Positions 7,919 to 16,967 are shown, numbered from the stretch's first letter. The stretch is DNA of 64,000 nucleotides from Mycolicibacterium aichiense (GCF_010726245.1 NZ_AP022561.1:5766001-5830000); one strand, 5' to 3'. The notes: generated by a model from the sequence alone, not told the origin. Program-made: numbers and translations.

Positions 7919-10180
7919 ATGTCCGCTGACTGGCAACCCACCGCATGCATCCTCTGCGAATGCAACTGCGGCATCGTGGTGCAGACCAGCGTTGAGGACG
8001 GGGTCCGAACCCTGGCCCGCATCCGCGGCGACAAGGACAACCCCGCGTCGCAGGGCTATACCTGCAACAAGGCGCTGCGCCTTGACCACTACCAGAACAA
8101 TCGGTCGCGGTTGACCTCGCCCATGCGCCGCAGATCCGACGGCAGCTACGAGGAAATCGATTGGGACACTGCGATCACCGAGATCGCGGAGGGTTTCCGC
8201 GGGATCGCCGACGCCTATGGCGGGGAAAAGATCTTCTACTACGGCGGCGGCGGTCAGGGCAATCACCTGGGTGGCGCCTACAGTGGCGCCTTCCTCAAGC
8301 TGCTCGGCTCGCGGTACCGGTCGAATGCGTTGGCGCAGGAGAAGACCGGCGAGGCGTGGGTCGACTTCCAGCTGTACGGCGGGCACACCCGCGGCGAGTT
8401 CGAGCACGCCGAGGTGTCGGTGTTCGTCGGCAAGAACCCGTGGATGTCGCAGAGCTTCCCGCGGGCCCGCACCGTGCTCAACGACATCGCCAAGGATCCG
8501 GCCCGCTCCATGGTCGTCATCGACCCGGTGCTCACCGACACCGCCAAGATGGCGGACTTCCACCTGCGGGTGCGTCCCGGGGCCGACGCCTGGTGCCTGG
8601 CGGCGCTGGCTGCGGTGCTCGTGCAGGAAAACCTGTGCAATGAGGCGTTTCTCGCCGAGCATGTGCACGGTGCCGACGAGGTGCGCGCCGTGCTGGCGAC
8701 GGTGCCGATCGCGGAGTACGCCGAGCGCAGCGGCGTCGACGAGGAGTTGGTGCGCGCCGCCGCCCGTCGCATCGCCGGCGCCGATTCGGTCGCGGTCTTC
8801 GAGGACCTCGGCGTGCAACAGGCACCCAACAGCACGCTGTGCTCCTACCTCAACAAGCTGCTCTGGATCCTGACCGGCAGTTTCGCCAAACCCGGCGGAC
8901 AGCATCTGCATTCGTCGTTCGCACCGCTGTTCAGCCTCAGCGGGGTCGGGCGCTCCCCGGTGACCGGTGCGCCGATTATCGCCGGGCTGGTGCCGTCGAA
9001 CGTCGTGCCCGAGGAGATCTTGACCGACCATCCCGATCGGTTCCGGGCGATGATCGTGGAGAGCGCCAACCCCGCCCATTCCATCGCCGACTCAGAGAAC
9101 TGCCGCGCCGCGTTCGAATCGCTGGAGCTGCTGGTGGTGATCGATGTGGCGATGACCGAAACCGCACGGCTGGCCCACTACGTGCTCCCCGCTGCCAGCC
9201 AGTTCGAGAAGCCGGAAGCCACCTTCTTCAATTTCGAGTTCCCGCGCAACGAATTCCACTTGCGCCACCGGCTTTTCGAGCCGACTCCCGGTACGTTGCC
9301 CGAACCCGAGATCTGGTCTCGGCTGGTGCGGGCGCTCGGTGTGGTCAGCGACGACGATCTGCGCCCGCTGCGCGACGCCGCCAGGCAAGGACGCGACGCC
9401 TACACCCAGGCCTTCTTCACCGAACTCGCCGCCAACCCGGCGCTGGGCAAGGCACTGCCGTTCGTGTTGTACGAGACTCTGGGCCCGACGCTGCCCGACG
9501 GGTTGGCCGGCGCGGCCGCGCTGTGGGGGCTGGCGCAGAAAGCCGCCGTCACCTACCCCGACGCGGTGCGCCGGGCCGGGCACGCCGACGGCAATGCGCT
9601 CTTCGACGCGATATTGGAGAGCAAGTCCGGTGTGACATTCAGCGTGCACGAGTACGCCGACGACTGGTCGTTGATCAGTCACCCGGACCGCAAGATCGCG
9701 TTGGTGATCCCCGAGATGCTCAACGACATCCGCGCATTGGCCAAGGTCCGGCCAGAACTGACCGACCCCGAGTTCCCGATCGTGCTGTCCGCCGGCGAGC
9801 GTCGGGCCTTCACCGCCAACGACATCCTGCGGGATCCGTCCTGGCGCAAGCGCGACGCCGACGGTGCTCTGCGCGTCAGTGTCGAAGACGCGGCAGCACT
9901 CGGCCTGGTCGACGGCGGTCGCGTCCGGATCACCACGGCCGCGGGAAGCGCCGAGGCGACCGTCGAGATCAGCGAGACCATGATGGCCGGGCACGCCGCA
10001 CTGCCCAACGGTTTCGGTCTGGACTACGTCGACGCCGACGGGCGACGCCGCGTTCCCGGCGTCGCCCCGAACGCACTCACCTCCACCGATTGGCGCGACC
10101 CTTACGCCGGAACGCCCTGGCACAAGCACGTCCCGGCACGACTGGAAGCGGTGTCGGCGGACCTCGTCACGACCGGGTGA
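7919..10180 (+). CDS. Molybdopterin (bis-MGD) oxidoreductase with N-terminal [4Fe-4S] site
   Basis: 753 residues from the ATG at 7919, chosen because AAGGAG lies six bases upstream; ATGs at 7886 and 7901 are weaker. The N terminus has C-x2-C-x3-C (CILCECNC) and a fourth Cys in GYTCNKALR, the [4Fe-4S] motif of the formate dehydrogenase/nitrate reductase superfamily. A molybdopterin dinucleotide-binding domain closes the protein (FTANDILRDPSWRKRD, then LPNGFGLDY). No Tat signal is visible, so it is probably cytosolic. No partner electron-transfer subunit or cofactor gene is adjacent. The substrate is unknown. Confidence 0.85.
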   Translation: MSADWQPTACILCECNCGIVVQTSVEDGVRTLARIRGDKDNPASQGYTCNKALRLDHYQNNRSRLTSPMRRRSDGSYEEIDWDTAITEIAEGFRGIADAYGGEKIFYYGGGGQGNHLGGAYSGAFLKLLGSRYRSNALAQEKTGEAWVDFQLYGGHTRGEFEHAEVSVFVGKNPWMSQSFPRARTVLNDIAKDPARSMVVIDPVLTDTAKMADFHLRVRPGADAWCLAALAAVLVQENLCNEAFLAEHVHGADEVRAVLATVPIAEYAERSGVDEELVRAAARRIAGADSVAVFEDLGVQQAPNSTLCSYLNKLLWILTGSFAKPGGQHLHSSFAPLFSLSGVGRSPVTGAPIIAGLVPSNVVPEEILTDHPDRFRAMIVESANPAHSIADSENCRAAFESLELLVVIDVAMTETARLAHYVLPAASQFEKPEATFFNFEFPRNEFHLRHRLFEPTPGTLPEPEIWSRLVRALGVVSDDDLRPLRDAARQGRDAYTQAFFTELAANPALGKALPFVLYETLGPTLPDGLAGAAALWGLAQKAAVTYPDAVRRAGHADGNALFDAILESKSGVTFSVHEYADDWSLISHPDRKIALVIPEMLNDIRALAKVRPELTDPEFPIVLSAGERRAFTANDILRDPSWRKRDADGALRVSVEDAAALGLVDGGRVRITTAAGSAEATVEISETMMAGHAALPNGFGLDYVDADGRRRVPGVAPNALTSTDWRDPYAGTPWHKHVPARLEAVSADLVTTG

Positions 10181-10194
10181 GCCGCATCATCGCA

Positions 10195-10220
10195 AAGTAA
10201 ATTGCGTGATTTATTGCGAG
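10195..10220. promoter_or_regulatory. AT-rich element before the crotonase gene, candidate operator
   Basis: The octamer AAGTAAAT at 10195-10202 sits inside a CGCAA / TTGCG inverted repeat (10191-10206) and is followed by GTGATTTA. A closely similar string (AAGTAAAT, then GTGTTTA) occurs at 11963-11980 beside the TetR gene at 11224-11937. The shared wording suggests one regulator binding both places; this is inference from two occurrences. Confidence 0.35.
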
Positions 10221-10307
10221 CGGCGCGTGAATCCCGTTATGTTGCACCCATAGCGCTGCCCGTAGCTGTCGGCAGCATCATCGCGTGCACGACGGGAGCT
10301 GCGCACC

Positions 10308-11276
10308 ATGGATCACGACTACGAGCAGATGAAGCGCGAGGCGGAGCCCTACATCAAGTTCGAGAAGGATCTCGCTAATCGCATTGCTTACATCACCTTT
10401 GACCGACCCGCCGAACTCAACTCGACCACCATGGGGATGCGGCAGAACTTCGCCGACATGATCCACAAGTGCAACGTCGACGACGACGTGAAGGTGGTGG
10501 TGATCCGCGGCGAGGGCAACGACTTCGGCAGCGGTGGCGACCTGCCGGAACAGCGCGAGATGCTGGAGAATCCGGGAACGTCTCTGCTGCATGAACTTTC
10601 GATCAACGACGACAGCGTGAAGTATCCGCCCGGCGACTCCTATCGTTACCTGTACACCCTCACCGACCACTATGCCAAGGCACGCGCGGGCAACCGGCCG
10701 CTACAGGAGTGTAAGAAGATCACGATCGTGGAGGCGAAAGGCTACTGCTACGGCTGGCACTTCTACCAGGCCGGCGACGCCGACCTGGTGGTGTCCTCCG
10801 ACGATGCCCTGTTCGGTCATCCCGCGTTCCGCTACGTCGGCTGGGGGCCCCGGCTGTGGTGGTGGGCCGAAACCATGGGCCTGCGGAAGTTCTCCGAGAT
10901 GCTCTTCACCGGAAGGCCTTTCACGGCCGCCGAGATGTACGACTGCGGTTTCATCAACAGTGTCGTCCCGCGTGAACAGCTCGAGGCGGAGACTCTGAAG
11001 TACGCGATGGCGTGCTCGAAGACGCGGCCCACCGACACAGTCGTCGTGCAGAAGACGTTCCTCGAGCTCTACAAACAGCACAAGGGCGAGTACTTCGGGA
11101 GCCTCCTCACCGGCGTGGTCGAGGGCATGTTGCCGATGATGACCAACGATCGGGACAACTACCCGGACCTGACCGAGGGCACCTTCGAGAAGGGCCTCAA
11201 CAACGTGGTCAAGGACAACGACCTCAACTTCCCGCCAGAGTGGCGGTTGAGCCACTCCGGGCGGAAGAAGCCCTGA
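10308..11276 (+). CDS. Crotonase-superfamily (enoyl-CoA hydratase/isomerase-like) protein
   Basis: 322 residues, longer than the usual 255-270, with a charged N-terminal extension of about 20 residues and a long C-terminal part. The crotonase core is clear: IAYITFDRPAELNS, the oxyanion-hole loop GEGNDFGSGGDL, and GDADLVVSSDDALFGHPAF. The usual catalytic Glu pair of hydratases is not obvious in the GHPAFRYVGWGPRLWWW stretch. The reaction may therefore be C-C bond hydrolysis or isomerisation, as in 6-oxocamphor hydrolase, rather than hydration. The last 53 bp overlap the convergent TetR gene. It faces the P450 operon. Confidence 0.8.
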   Translation: MDHDYEQMKREAEPYIKFEKDLANRIAYITFDRPAELNSTTMGMRQNFADMIHKCNVDDDVKVVVIRGEGNDFGSGGDLPEQREMLENPGTSLLHELSINDDSVKYPPGDSYRYLYTLTDHYAKARAGNRPLQECKKITIVEAKGYCYGWHFYQAGDADLVVSSDDALFGHPAFRYVGWGPRLWWWAETMGLRKFSEMLFTGRPFTAAEMYDCGFINSVVPREQLEAETLKYAMACSKTRPTDTVVVQKTFLELYKQHKGEYFGSLLTGVVEGMLPMMTNDRDNYPDLTEGTFEKGLNNVVKDNDLNFPPEWRLSHSGRKKP

Positions 11277-11937
11277 CCTGTCCGGCCCGCGGCGCCTCGT
11301 CGGGGGCGGCCCACAGGCCCACCAGCGCGTCGACCAGTTCCTCACCGACCACCAGCCAGTTCGCATTCGCTGACGCCGCGCCGCTCGCCTTCTCACCCTC
11401 GATCTCGGCGCAGGTGTGCATCAACAGGTTTCGCGCCATCGTCCAGCGGATGACCCGAACGCGTTTCGGTCGGGCCGGCAGGCACCGGTTGATCCCGCGC
11501 ACCGTTTTGAGCATCCGCTCCGAGGTCATCGCGTACGACCCCACCAGCTCCCGGCAGGCCGGGTCGGCCATCACCTGCGCCGCGAACCGCGCATAAGTGG
11601 TTGACGTTCCGAGCGCATGCAGATGTTCGGTCAACGGATGGACCAGGACGCCGATCCAATCCCGCAGCTGAGGGTTCGGCGACAGATCAGCCAGCTTGCC
11701 TCGACGGATCTCGTCGATCGCGGCGTGGTGCCGAGCCTCGATCGCACGCAACAGATCCGCTCGGGAACCGAAGTGGTAGCAGGCGGCCGCGTTGTTGCCC
11801 TGGCCGGCGGCATCGCTGATCTGCCGGTTCGACACCGCATACAGACCGTTCTCGGCGAAAAGGCGCTCGGCAGCCACCAGCAGCGCGTCCCGCGTGATCG
11901 ACGACCGGTCGGTGCGAGGGTCTTTGGCAGAGCTCAC
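11224..11937 (-). CDS. TetR-family transcriptional regulator
   Basis: 237 residues. The N-terminal HTH spans about residues 14-65 (LFAENGLYAVSNRQISDAAGQGNNAAACYHFGSR region), and the all-helical C-terminal domain follows. The AGQGNNAAxxYHFGS wording is shared with the TetR at 37149 (AGQRNNSAVNYYFRS), placing both in one mycobacterial subfamily. It lies 65 bp downstream of the P450 gene on the same strand, so it may be the last gene of that operon. Its 3' end overlaps the crotonase gene by 53 bp in antisense, so that overlap is genuine or the tail is mis-extended. Confidence 0.8.
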   Translation of the reverse strand: MSSAKDPRTDRSSITRDALLVAAERLFAENGLYAVSNRQISDAAGQGNNAAACYHFGSRADLLRAIEARHHAAIDEIRRGKLADLSPNPQLRDWIGVLVHPLTEHLHALGTSTTYARFAAQVMADPACRELVGSYAMTSERMLKTVRGINRCLPARPKRVRVIRWTMARNLLMHTCAEIEGEKASGAASANANWLVVGEELVDALVGLWAAPDEAPRAGQVRASSARSGSTATLAGS

Positions 11938-11962
11938 CGCAGTCAGTCAACACACCGCCGAC

Positions 11963-11980
11963 AAGTAAATCAAGGTGTTT
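11963..11980. promoter_or_regulatory. Second copy of the AAGTAAAT-type element
   Basis: AAGTAAAT at 11963-11970, followed by CAAGGTGTTT, lies in the 65-bp gap between the P450 gene end and the TetR start. It resembles the element at 10195. It may be the TetR autoregulatory site. The evidence is similarity between two places only. Confidence 0.3.
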
Positions 11981-12002
11981 AGAGGCCGGGGAGGCCGCCC
12001 GC

Positions 12003-13226
12003 TCACACCTGGACCGGGACGCTGTTCCAACCCCACTGGAAACTCGACGGCGGCCGCAGGGCACAGTCCTCATCGATCTGATAGTCCGGGACGCGACGCA
12101 ACCACTCCTGCAGCAGCACCGCGATCTCCAGCCGTGCCATGTGATAACCCAGGCAGAAGTGCTGGCCCCGGCCGAACGCCAGCGATCGTTCGATCCGCCG
12201 GTTCCAGCGGAACGTCTCCGGCTCGTCGAACTCCCGCTCGTCGCGGTTGGCCGACGCCAGCAGGGTGATGATGCGCTGGCCCGGCTGGATCGTGGTGTCA
12301 TGAATGGTGTACGGGCGGCGCACCGTTCGGGCGAACCACTGCGCGGGAGCGCAGTAGCGGATGATCTCCTCGCGGGCCACCGGCACGTTGGTCGCAGGAT
12401 CGGCGCGCACCGCCGCCAGCTGATCGGGGTGGCGCCGCAATTCCCACAACCCGTGCGCGACGATCTTGGGGACCGTCTCGGTACCGCCGATGAACACGCC
12501 CAACATCTGGACGGCCACTTCACTGTCAGTCAGCGCCGATCCGTCGGGCAGCCGGTAGGCCAGCAGGTTCTCGACGATCGGCAGCGAGCCGCCGAACGTG
12601 CCGGCGCGCACCTGTTGCACCACGGGAATCAGGTACTCGAGGTACCCCGGCCGGGCGTTGGCGACCTCGACCCCGCTACCGGGCTCCGCCAGGCTGCCGG
12701 CGTTCACTGTGGCCAGCACATCGACGGCCAGATCGGTTGGCAGTCCGACCAGTTCGCACACCACCGAGGCGGCGACGATCCCGCCGTACTCCTGGGTGAG
12801 GTCGAAGCTTCCGCGTGGCAACAGTTCGTCGAGACGCTCGTTGGCCAGTTCGCGGATGCGGTCCTGCCAGGTGGCGACGGACTTCGGCCGGAATTGCGCT
12901 GCCGTGCAACGCCGGACGTCGTCGTAGATCGGCGCGTCGAAGTTCGCATGGAACGGCAACGGATGCAGCGGCGGGTCGGCGACCGGACCCTGATTGCGGT
13001 GAGCCAGTACCGCCGCCGCGGGCAGAGTTCCCTCGGATGCCACAAAGGTGCCGTCGTTGATCGCGAGCACGTTCCAGACGTCGTCGAACCGGGCCAGTGC
13101 ATAAGTGTCGAGTTCGTCGACGTAGTACACCGGGTGGTGATCCCGCAGGGTCCGGTAGAACGGGCGCGGGTCGGCCATCACCGCCGGATCGAACGGGCTG
13201 TACGAGAACTGCTGCATCACGGCCAT
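12003..13226 (-). CDS. Cytochrome P450
   Basis: 407 residues from the ATG at 13226, chosen because it overlaps the TAA of the upstream NIPSNAP-like gene (TAATG); an inner ATG at 13217 is an alternative. The heme-binding loop is FGRGQHFCLGYHMARLE, the I-helix has GVFIGGTETVPK, and the K-helix has EEIIRY. The I-helix acid/Thr pair appears as Glu-Thr (GGTET), an accepted variant. It is a soluble bacterial class I P450. It is last of a tight operon P450, ferredoxin, NIPSNAP-like, P450, so the ferredoxin can serve both. The substrate is not predictable here. Confidence 0.9.
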   Translation of the reverse strand: MAVMQQFSYSPFDPAVMADPRPFYRTLRDHHPVYYVDELDTYALARFDDVWNVLAINDGTFVASEGTLPAAAVLAHRNQGPVADPPLHPLPFHANFDAPIYDDVRRCTAAQFRPKSVATWQDRIRELANERLDELLPRGSFDLTQEYGGIVAASVVCELVGLPTDLAVDVLATVNAGSLAEPGSGVEVANARPGYLEYLIPVVQQVRAGTFGGSLPIVENLLAYRLPDGSALTDSEVAVQMLGVFIGGTETVPKIVAHGLWELRRHPDQLAAVRADPATNVPVAREEIIRYCAPAQWFARTVRRPYTIHDTTIQPGQRIITLLASANRDEREFDEPETFRWNRRIERSLAFGRGQHFCLGYHMARLEIAVLLQEWLRRVPDYQIDEDCALRPPSSFQWGWNSVPVQV

Positions 13227-13930
13227 TATCGGAGCGGGGACGGCGGTAGCGCCTGCAGAATCGAGTCCTCCCACCCGTCACGCAGCGCAGGCGCCACGCT
13301 CATCCACGTGACGATCTCGGCCGGTGGACTGTCCTTCCACGACGGGTAGTGGTTCTCGAAACAGTCCCAGTCGCCGTCCAGCGCCCAGTAGTGGATCACC
13401 TCGTTGAAGCGGAACGTCGTGACGAAGGAGCCCAGCCAGCGCTTGCCGGTGCGCTCCGACCACGGGACGTATAGCCGTTCCAGCTCGCGGATATAGTCGT
13501 CCTGCTTGCCGGGCTTGGTCTGCATGATCTCCTGAATCACCAGCCCGGCAGTGAATTTCGAGTGCGTGAGTTCCGCCAGCGGGCGGTTGCTGCGTCCGGC
13601 GTACATGATCCGGCCCTCCCCCGACGCGCCCGCACCGGCGAGATAGTCCGCCCACTCGGCGGCGGCCTCGCGATGGCTGCCGCCGGGGGCCTGCGCCCGG
13701 CCGATCCGGGCATAATCGGCGAACGCGTCGATCTCCCAGATGATCGTCACCTGCGGCCAGTGCCCGTTGTACGGTGTGGCCTCCCAGATCGAGAACAGCC
13801 GCGCCCCAAGCTGTTCCATCATGGGTTGATACACGCTGGTGAACTTCTCGGTGAACCGGTCGCTGCGCTCGGAGCCCAGCGCGATCGTCTCGTGCAGATA
13901 CAGCAAGGTGTGGCTGAAGTACTTCTTCAC
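13226..13930 (-). CDS. NIPSNAP-like dimeric alpha/beta-barrel protein
   Basis: 234 residues from a GTG at 13930, 3 bp after the ferredoxin stop. Two ferredoxin-like alpha+beta repeats are visible: FTEKFTSVYQPMMEQLGARL with VTIIWEIDAFADYARI, and YIRELERLYVPWSERTGKRW with EVIHYWALDGDW. This is the pattern of NIPSNAP / dimeric alpha-beta-barrel proteins, many of which bind heme or small hydrophobic products. No enzyme motif is present. Its place between ferredoxin and P450, with one-base overlap to the P450, argues for a role in the same oxidation pathway. The specific function is unknown. Confidence 0.65.
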   Translation of the reverse strand: MKKYFSHTLLYLHETIALGSERSDRFTEKFTSVYQPMMEQLGARLFSIWEATPYNGHWPQVTIIWEIDAFADYARIGRAQAPGGSHREAAAEWADYLAGAGASGEGRIMYAGRSNRPLAELTHSKFTAGLVIQEIMQTKPGKQDDYIRELERLYVPWSERTGKRWLGSFVTTFRFNEVIHYWALDGDWDCFENHYPSWKDSPPAEIVTWMSVAPALRDGWEDSILQALPPSPLR

Positions 13931-13933
13931 CGG

Positions 13934-14128
13934 TCAGTCCTCGATCAGGGCCAGCGCCGCGGCCGGACACTGGGTGACGGCCTGCTGCATCCGCGCCCGG
14001 TCCGCCTCGGGCCGGGCGGCGCCGTGGATGCGGACGCTGCCGTCGTCGTCGACTTCGAAGACGTCCTCGGCGATCGTCTCGCAGATACCGTGCCCGGTGC
14101 ATTTGGCCAGGTCCACTTCGATTCGCAT
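13934..14128 (-). CDS. Single-cluster ferredoxin, P450 redox partner
   Basis: 64 residues from the ATG at 14128, preceded by GAGG. A GTG at 14146 overlapping the P450 stop would add MSVRRT. The motif C-T-G-H-G-I-C, then a Cys-Pro near the C terminus (TQCPAAAL), gives the C-x2-H-x2-C...C-P pattern of [3Fe-4S] or His-modified [4Fe-4S] ferredoxins that feed mycobacterial P450s. It is small, acidic and cytosolic. It lies between the two P450-associated genes in one operon. No ferredoxin reductase is nearby, so reduction must come from elsewhere. Confidence 0.9.
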   Translation of the reverse strand: MRIEVDLAKCTGHGICETIAEDVFEVDDDGSVRIHGAARPEADRARMQQAVTQCPAAALALIED

Positions 14129-14142
14129 AGTCCGCCTCACGC

Positions 14143-15390
14143 TCACCGCACGAACGCGGGGAGCCGCTTGATCCCGTGCACGAAGCTACTCAACAGGTAG
14201 TCGGGCTCGCCGAGTTCGATGTCGACTCGGAACAACAACTCGCGGAACAGATTCCGCAACTCGGTGCGCGCCAGCTGGTTGCCGAGGCAGAAGTGCGGGC
14301 CGCCGCCGCCGAAACCCAGGTGCGGGTTTGGTGAGCGTTGCAGGTCGAACGCGCCGGGCCGGTCGAAGGCGGCATCGTCCCGGTTCGCCGAGCAGTAGAA
14401 CAGTCCGACCTTGTCGCCGGCGTTGAGCTGCTGGCCGGCCAGTTCGGTGTCGTGCGCGACGAACCGGGCGAACTGCAGCACCGGGGTCGCCCACCGGATG
14501 AACTCCTCGACGGCCGGTCCGATCCGGCCGTCGAAATCAGCCATCAGCCAGGCGCGCTGGTCCGGGTTGGCTGCCAGCGCCAGCATGGCGTGCGAGGTCG
14601 TCTGCTTGGTGGTGTCGTTTCCTGCCGATGCCAGCAGCACCAAAAACGCGCCGATCTCCTCGTCGGTGAGCCGGTGCCCGTCGACTTCGGCGTTGACGAT
14701 GCTGGTCATCAAGTCGTCGCCCGGGTGCCTGCGACGGAACTTGGCCAACTCAATGCCGGTGCCCGCCAAGAGGAACATCTCGTTGACCGTCGCCTCGGCG
14801 CGCTCCTCGATCGTGGCGTACTCGTCGTCGCTCATGGAGAACAGCTTCTCGGCGGCCTTGGCCACCGCCTCGCGGTCGGAGTTCGGTACGCCCAGCATTT
14901 CGGAGATCGTCATCATCGGCAGTCGCGCCGAGCAGGCCGCGACGAAATCGACCTCACCGGCGCCGACCAGTTCGTCGACCACGGTGGCCGCGTTCTTACG
15001 GATCTGCTCATCGATCTGCGCGACGTTGCGCGGGGTGAATGCCGAGCTGATGAGCCGGCGGTACACCGTGTGCTGCGGCGGATCCATCATCAGGAAGAAC
15101 GTGGCTATCCGCTGGATGTCGGCGGGCATCGGATCCAGCGCGATGCCCTGCGCGGAACTGAACAGCTCGGGATGCAGGCTGGCGTGGACGATGTCGGCGC
15201 GCCGGGTCAACGCCCAGAAACCGGGCTCGTCCATCGGGAACAGCGAGGGGAACGGCTCATGCCAGGTGAGTCCGTCGGTGGCCCGCAGAGCGGCGAAGGT
15301 CTGCTCGCGGACGTCGAAGGTCTGGCCCCAGAATCGCCGCGACGTGATGTCGTGGGCGCTGTACCCACGCTGGTCCGCCGACACGAGCAC
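14143..15390 (-). CDS. Cytochrome P450 (CYP125/142-like group)
   Basis: 415 residues from the GTG at 15390; a second GTG at 15384 is equally good, and an upstream ATG at 15489 would place the start inside the divergent TetR promoter. The heme loop is FGGGGPHFCLGNQLARTE, the I-helix ASAGNDTTKQTT carries the classic Asn/Asp-Thr-Thr, and the K-helix is EEFIRW. The wording FFLMMDPPQHTVYRRLISSAF and VHGIKRLP resembles mycobacterial P450s acting on sterol side chains or branched lipids. It is the first gene of the P450/ferredoxin/NIPSNAP/P450 operon and is divergent from the TetR at 15490. Confidence 0.9.
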   Translation of the reverse strand: MLVSADQRGYSAHDITSRRFWGQTFDVREQTFAALRATDGLTWHEPFPSLFPMDEPGFWALTRRADIVHASLHPELFSSAQGIALDPMPADIQRIATFFLMMDPPQHTVYRRLISSAFTPRNVAQIDEQIRKNAATVVDELVGAGEVDFVAACSARLPMMTISEMLGVPNSDREAVAKAAEKLFSMSDDEYATIEERAEATVNEMFLLAGTGIELAKFRRRHPGDDLMTSIVNAEVDGHRLTDEEIGAFLVLLASAGNDTTKQTTSHAMLALAANPDQRAWLMADFDGRIGPAVEEFIRWATPVLQFARFVAHDTELAGQQLNAGDKVGLFYCSANRDDAAFDRPGAFDLQRSPNPHLGFGGGGPHFCLGNQLARTELRNLFRELLFRVDIELGEPDYLLSSFVHGIKRLPAFVR

Positions 15391-15489
15391 AGCGTGACAC
15401 TTTGACTGGAATTTGTAAAGACAGTGTTTTCGGTCTCGGATGTGTGGACTCCACGTGACACCCGGGCCGCGACCTGTAATCCTGTACAC

Positions 15490-16035
15490 GTGAGCCCGGC
15501 CGGAACCACCGCTGTGATCGCCGACGATGACGAAACCTCGTCGCGGCGGCGCATCCTCAATGCCACCGCCGAAGTGCTCGCCCGGAGCGGTCAGACCAAG
15601 CTCAGTCTGTCCGAGGTCGCTCTGCAGGCCGGGGTGTCCCGGCCCACCCTGTACCGCTGGTTCGCCTCCAAGACCGAGTTGCTCGACGCGTTCGGCGCCT
15701 ATGAGCGGGAGATGTTCGACACCGGTATCAGCCGGGCCACCGCGGGACTGCGCGGAACCGACAAACTCGACGCGGCACTACAGTTCATCGTTTCCTACCA
15801 ACAGACCTACTCCGGGGTCCGGCTGATCGACATCGAACCCGAGGTGGTCATCGCCCAGCTGGACCGCATCCTGCCGCTGATGCGAACCCGGCTGCAGCGG
15901 CTGTTGAGCGGTCCCAACGCAGAGATCAAGGCCGCCACCGCAATTCGCGTCGCGATATCCCACTACGTGGTCCGCAGCGACGACGCCGACCAGTTCCTAG
16001 CCCAGCTGCGCCATGCCGTCGGCATCAAGCAGTGA
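15490..16035 (+). CDS. TetR-family transcriptional regulator
   Basis: 181 residues from the GTG at 15490; an in-frame ATG at 15424 would lengthen it but would run through the promoter of the divergent P450. The HTH lies at about residues 18-62 (SLSEVALQAGVSRPTLYRWFASK). The intergenic 99 bp to the P450 start is the likely operator region; ACACT at 15397 and AGTGT at 15423 form weak inverted arms around an AT-rich core. The stop overlaps the GTG of the luciferase-like gene (GTGA), so the two are translationally coupled. It is the likely local repressor of the P450 operon. Confidence 0.8.
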   Translation: MSPAGTTAVIADDDETSSRRRILNATAEVLARSGQTKLSLSEVALQAGVSRPTLYRWFASKTELLDAFGAYEREMFDTGISRATAGLRGTDKLDAALQFIVSYQQTYSGVRLIDIEPEVVIAQLDRILPLMRTRLQRLLSGPNAEIKAATAIRVAISHYVVRSDDADQFLAQLRHAVGIKQ

Positions 16036-16967
16036 CCCCGACCCTGGACATCGGGATCTACGTCCCGCAGATGGGGTTCGGCTACGCCGATGTGCTGCAC
16101 CGCGCGCAACGCTGTGAGGAACTCGGCATCGGCTCGTTGTGGCTCTACGACCACATGTACGGCCCCGGCATCCCCGGCATCGACTCACTGGAGGCCTGGA
16201 CGCTGGCCACCGCTCTGCTGAGCCGGACTGAACGTCTGCGTGTGGGACATCTGGTGCTGTGCAACCAGTTTCGTCATCCCGCCGTCTTGGCCAAGATGGC
16301 CGCCGCCCTGGACCACATTTCGGACGGCCGGCTGGAGCTGGGTATCGGCAGCGGATCCATCGAGGACGAACACCACCGGCTCGGACTGGACTGGGGCACG
16401 TTTGCGCAGCGATCCGAGCGCCTGCAGGAGACGCTGGAGATCCTCACCCAGGCGTTCGCTGATCAGCGGATCGATTTCAGCGGAACATATTTCACCGTTC
16501 GCGACATGCCGATCACACCCGGCCCCGTTCAACAGCCACGCCCGCCGATCGTGGTGGGCGGATCCGGCGAGAAGTACACCCTGCCGCTGGTCGCCCGCTA
16601 TGCCGACGTCTGGAACGTGCCCACCTATGCCCTCGGCGAGATGGAGCACAAACTAACCGTGCTGCGAGCGATCTGCGAGGACATCGGCCGGGATCCGGGC
16701 TCCATCGTGATGTCGGTCGAGGCCGTGTTGGCGCTGGCACCGGATTCTGCCGCGTTGGAAGGTGTGCGCCAGGTTGCCGAGAAGCGGTTCGGCGGGCCGG
16801 GTTTCGGTCTGCACGACGGCGGGCTGATCGGTACGCCGGCCGCGATCGTCGACCGTCTGGGCCAACTCCAGGAGATGGGTTTCGGGCAGGTGGTGTTCTT
16901 CACCCACGACCGGGCTTCGGACGCGACCCTGGAGCTACTCGCCGCCGAGGTACTCCCCCAGCTCTAG
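16032..16967 (+). CDS. Luciferase-like (LLM) F420/flavin oxidoreductase
   Basis: 311 residues from a GTG overlapping the TetR stop (GTGA). LLM features are IGIYVPQMGFGYADVLHRAQ, SLWLYDHMYGP, LDHISDGRLELGIGSGS, and the phosphate-loop segment PPIVVGGSGEKYTLPLVARYADVWN. In mycobacteria such proteins are mostly F420-dependent. In terpene catabolism, related luciferase-like flavoproteins act as type II Baeyer-Villiger monooxygenases. Coupling to the TetR, together with the neighbouring P450s, ADH and SDR, suggests a step in the same catabolic route. Cofactor and substrate are inferred. Confidence 0.8.
   Translation: MTPTLDIGIYVPQMGFGYADVLHRAQRCEELGIGSLWLYDHMYGPGIPGIDSLEAWTLATALLSRTERLRVGHLVLCNQFRHPAVLAKMAAALDHISDGRLELGIGSGSIEDEHHRLGLDWGTFAQRSERLQETLEILTQAFADQRIDFSGTYFTVRDMPITPGPVQQPRPPIVVGGSGEKYTLPLVARYADVWNVPTYALGEMEHKLTVLRAICEDIGRDPGSIVMSVEAVLALAPDSAALEGVRQVAEKRFGGPGFGLHDGGLIGTPAAIVDRLGQLQEMGFGQVVFFTHDRASDATLELLAAEVLPQL

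Noticed and set aside
15397-15427. ACACT / AGTGT inverted arms between the divergent P450 and TetR
   Set aside because: Only 5-bp arms with 21 bp between. The place is right for an operator, but the pattern is too weak to claim.
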